DNA of 64,000 nucleotides. It comes from Flavobacterium denitrificans DSM 15936 (lineage in GTDB: Bacteria > Bacteroidota > Bacteroidia > Flavobacteriales > Flavobacteriaceae). This document shows positions 62,365 to 64,000 of this stretch, one piece after another. The notes beneath the pieces are model-generated. The model saw only the letters and a list, made by a program, of their open reading frames with translations, ran no database searches and was not told the origin of the DNA. A program made the translations under genes and the position numbers. The number at the start of each line of letters is the position of its first letter. Within the stretch, counting starts at the first letter, position 1. The stretch lies in assembly GCF_000425445.1 (NCBI RefSeq), contig NZ_KE384378.1, positions 625,399 through 689,398 on the forward strand, in the 5' to 3' direction.

Positions 62365-62398
62365 ATACCAGACCGAACTTAAACACATTAACCTATTT

Positions 62399-63043
62399 AT
62401 GAAATCACAAAATCTATTTATAATAATTTTCCTTTTATCTCAAAATCTATTCTCCCAAAATTTAACTGATGAATATTACAATTCTATGAAGCCAATTTGG
62501 GAAACAAAAATTACTGATGAAATGAGAAAACAAGTTGACCCTAAAATGGACAGCTTATCAAAAAGTATAAATGGAATTGGATTTCTTGAGTCTCAAGCAA
62601 TAATTCAAAAAGAAGATACCGAAAATAAAATTTCAATTTTGAAAAACATTTTGGCTTTAAATAATCTTAATGCAAATGAAACTGAAACTACAATATTAAT
62701 CGAAACTGGTTTTGATGAGCCGAATATGAAAGGTTTTGTAATTTATGGCGGAAAATTTTATTGTTTTCAACAAAATGCTAATAAGGATTATAAAATTGAA
62801 AAATATTCTGAATACATAAAAGATTATAAAAAAATGGACGAAAATAATTATCGAAGCGCTCTATTCTTTATTTTAAAAGATAATCGATATGATGTAATAG
62901 AAAAACTAATTGAAGAAGAAAAAAATGACGCTGAAAACAAAAAACTAACTTCAGTTGTTACTTATGAAGTTTTAAATTATAGTTCAAAAAGAGAGAAAAA
63001 ATTATACGTTTATTATCTTAATGAATACGGAACTATAAATTAA
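62399..63043 (+). CDS. Cassette 2: secreted hypothetical protein
   Basis: 214 residues. Signal peptide LFIIIFLLSQNLFSQ (cleavage about residue 19). The mature part is highly charged and helical (MWETKITDEMRKQ-like start, MDSLSKSINGIGFLESQ). The C-terminal strand-rich half includes GFVIYGGKFYCFQQNANK and KREKKLYVYYLNEYG. No known family. The only gene of cassette 2, 44 bp after its GTT boundary. Confidence 0.75.
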   Translation: MKSQNLFIIIFLLSQNLFSQNLTDEYYNSMKPIWETKITDEMRKQVDPKMDSLSKSINGIGFLESQAIIQKEDTENKISILKNILALNNLNANETETTILIETGFDEPNMKGFVIYGGKFYCFQQNANKDYKIEKYSEYIKDYKKMDENNYRSALFFILKDNRYDVIEKLIEEEKNDAENKKLTSVVTYEVLNYSSKREKKLYVYYLNEYGTIN

Positions 63044-63052
63044 TAAAGGTAC

Positions 63053-63189
63053 TAGGCACAACAGCTACTACAGCGGATTTGGGCAATTGGCTTAATGGAA
63101 AAATGGTTTGTATTTGAATGATTTGGCAAATCCGAAAATAGGGCTTAATTTAGTCCCAAACCCGCTGTAGTACCAGAACGTTGGCAGTA
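63053..63189 (+). repeat. attC-like site 2
   Basis: The R''-like arm TAGGCACAAC (63053-63062) complements GTTGTGCCTA at the start of cassette 2; with GGTA/TACC outside, 14 of 15 positions pair. The inner arms TACTACAGCGG (63066-63076) and CCGCTGTAGTA (63162-63172) are perfect over 11 bp, followed by TTTGGG / CCCAAA. It ends CCAGAACGTTGGCAGTA, with GTT at 63180. Confidence 0.8.
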
Positions 63190-63222
63190 ATTTTGCCGAA
63201 GAAAACCGAAAAATTAAGAAAT

Positions 63223-63777
63223 ATGAAAATTCTACTTTACATCTTCTTTTCATTTATTTTAATACCATGTAATGGACAATCTAAAATTCAAAAAGAAAAT
63301 TCTGAATTAGACATTACAACAACTTATCCTAAAATAAATCTAAGCCAAATTCCTAAGACTTGGAAAAGTCTTAATACAATTCAAAAAGATTGGATTAAGG
63401 TAGAAAAGGATAAGGATGGTTATTTAATATACCAACCTTGTGATGGGAAAACAGAAACTGTAAAACTTGAAGGTGCTAGTCTAACAATAAATTGGAGAAT
63501 AGAAAATTCACAGAAATTTGAACTTGAAAAATTTACAAGACTAACTGATAATAACGCATTCAGAGCTGACGGTTACGATGTTGAAAACAAAATAGGATTC
63601 GAAATAAAAGCAAGAATTGTAGATTATAAAAACGGAATAGTTTTATGGGAATTTAACGGTAATAAATGGTTAATGACACCAAAAGAGAACTTTAAAAGTT
63701 TCAGGATTATCAAGAATAATTGTGAAACTGAAAAGAAAAAAGAATTAGATTTTTTACCGATAGAAGATTACAAATAA
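63223..63777 (+). CDS. Cassette 3: secreted hypothetical protein
   Basis: 184 residues from ATG 63223; the frame extends to a TTG at 63181, but that lies in the cassette boundary itself. Signal peptide or lipoprotein-like N-terminus (ILLYIFFSFILIPCNGQSK). The mature domain is beta-rich: YLIYQPCDGKTETVKLEGA, GFEIKARIVDYKNGIVLWEF and ENFKSFRIIKNNCE. No known family. The only gene of cassette 3. Confidence 0.75.
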   Translation: MKILLYIFFSFILIPCNGQSKIQKENSELDITTTYPKINLSQIPKTWKSLNTIQKDWIKVEKDKDGYLIYQPCDGKTETVKLEGASLTINWRIENSQKFELEKFTRLTDNNAFRADGYDVENKIGFEIKARIVDYKNGIVLWEFNGNKWLMTPKENFKSFRIIKNNCETEKKKELDFLPIEDYK

Positions 63778-63782
63778 AAAAC

Positions 63783-63920
63783 TACTGCCAACAGCCGTTA
63801 CACGAGATTTGGGCATTTGGCTAAATTTAAAAATGGTTTTGTATTTGGAAAATTTGTGTTTAACCGAAAAACCTCGCATCTTTAATCCCAAACCTCGTGT
63901 AGCGCCAGAACGTTATGGTG
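63783..63920 (+). repeat. attC-like site 3
   Basis: The R''-like arm TACTGCCAAC (63783-63792) complements GTTGGCAGTA at the start of cassette 3. Inner arms CGTTACACGAG (63796-63806) and CTCGTGTAGCG (63894-63904) pair at 10 of 11 positions with one G-T. TTTGGG / CCCAAA pairs inside. It ends GCCAGAACGTTATGGTG with GTT at 63912, where cassette 4 begins. The centre is more diverged than in sites 1 and 2. Confidence 0.78.
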
Positions 63921-63980
63921 TATAGCTCCGCTGACGAGAATCTGCTGATTTTAATCTGGCGTTTTAGTTCGGAAAATACA

Positions 63981-64000
63981 ATGAAGCTGAAACTGAGCTG
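63981..64000 (+). CDS. Possible start of cassette 4 gene
   Basis: An ATG at 63981, 69 bp after the cassette 4 boundary, opens a frame (MKLKLS) that is still open at the window end. Only six codons are visible, so this rests on position alone. Confidence 0.2.

Larger units (their letters stand above)
61549..64000 (+). mobile_element. Integron-like gene cassette array (runs past window end)
   Basis: Three complete one-gene units and the start of a fourth, all on the plus strand, start at GTTAGCTGTG 61549, GTTGTGCCTA 62355, GTTGGCAGTA 63180 and GTTATGGTG 63912. Each unit ends with the exact complement of its own start (CACAGCTAAC, TAGGCACAAC, TACTGCCAAC) followed by an imperfect palindrome of about 120 bp that ends AGAACG or AGAAC before the next GTT. 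This is the arrangement of integron cassettes with attC sites. No integrase is present in the window, so it is a cluster of attC-like sites without a visible integrase, or its integrase lies beyond 64000. Confidence 0.75.

Noticed and set aside
62226..63920. The three palindromes considered as ordinary terminators
   Set aside because: They are about 135 bp, lack T-runs, share a conserved centre and show unit-specific complementarity to the previous cassette start.

Overview
This window is chromosomal DNA of a Flavobacterium-like member of the Bacteroidota. The evidence is the low GC content, A-rich leaders in place of strong Shine-Dalgarno sites, many promoters of the Bacteroidota type (TTTG about 17-22 nt upstream of TAnnTTTG), a tmRNA whose tag reads GENNYALAA, and a typical flavobacterial gene set (LETM1-related protein, DUF4251, META protein, SusC-unrelated TonB-dependent barrels).

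Layout. Bases 1-8.8 kb are core or envelope genes: the 3' part of purL, a PPC-domain lipoprotein, a TonB-dependent receptor and a long-chain acyl-CoA ligase. Bases 8.8-16 kb are accessory. They hold an orphan 161-aa gene, about 1.4 kb of apparent non-coding DNA that contains two very small genes with their own promoter and terminator, a head-to-tail pair of IS3-type transposases (one with all three DDE residues lost), a small membrane protein and an OLD-type ATPase/TOPRIM nuclease. Bases 16-21 kb carry tatD and an RNA-repair neighbourhood (rtcB, an HD protein, a WYL regulator) rich in intergenic repeats. Bases 21-28 kb are a beta-oxidation operon (MarR regulator, fused hydratase/dehydrogenase, thiolase, acyl-CoA dehydrogenase) interrupted twice by four-helix-bundle (23S rRNA IVS-type) genes that sit between inverted repeats.

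Bases 28-60.5 kb are mostly conserved housekeeping and envelope genes: a GH18 chitinase, a run of secreted proteins, sodC, carbonic anhydrase plus SulP transporter, dps/oxyR, mnmD, ilvE, an ECF sigma/anti-sigma/Spy-like operon, kup, an RsmB-type methyltransferase, menE with a CPBP protease, arsC, a second TonB-dependent receptor, fumC, an alanine-dehydrogenase-like oxidoreductase and a serine hydrolase. The oxidative-stress genes (sodC, dps, oxyR) and the CO2/bicarbonate pair lie close together.

Bases 60.8-64 kb hold the most interesting part. The tmRNA gene is followed by an array of single-gene units, all on the plus strand. They are separated by about 135-bp imperfect palindromes with the architecture of integron attC sites. 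Each unit begins with GTT plus a private sequence whose exact complement lies at the unit's own end, as expected of excisable circular cassettes. A Bacteroidota-type promoter lies about 80 bp upstream of the first unit and points into the array. No integrase gene is visible. The array runs off the window at base 64000.
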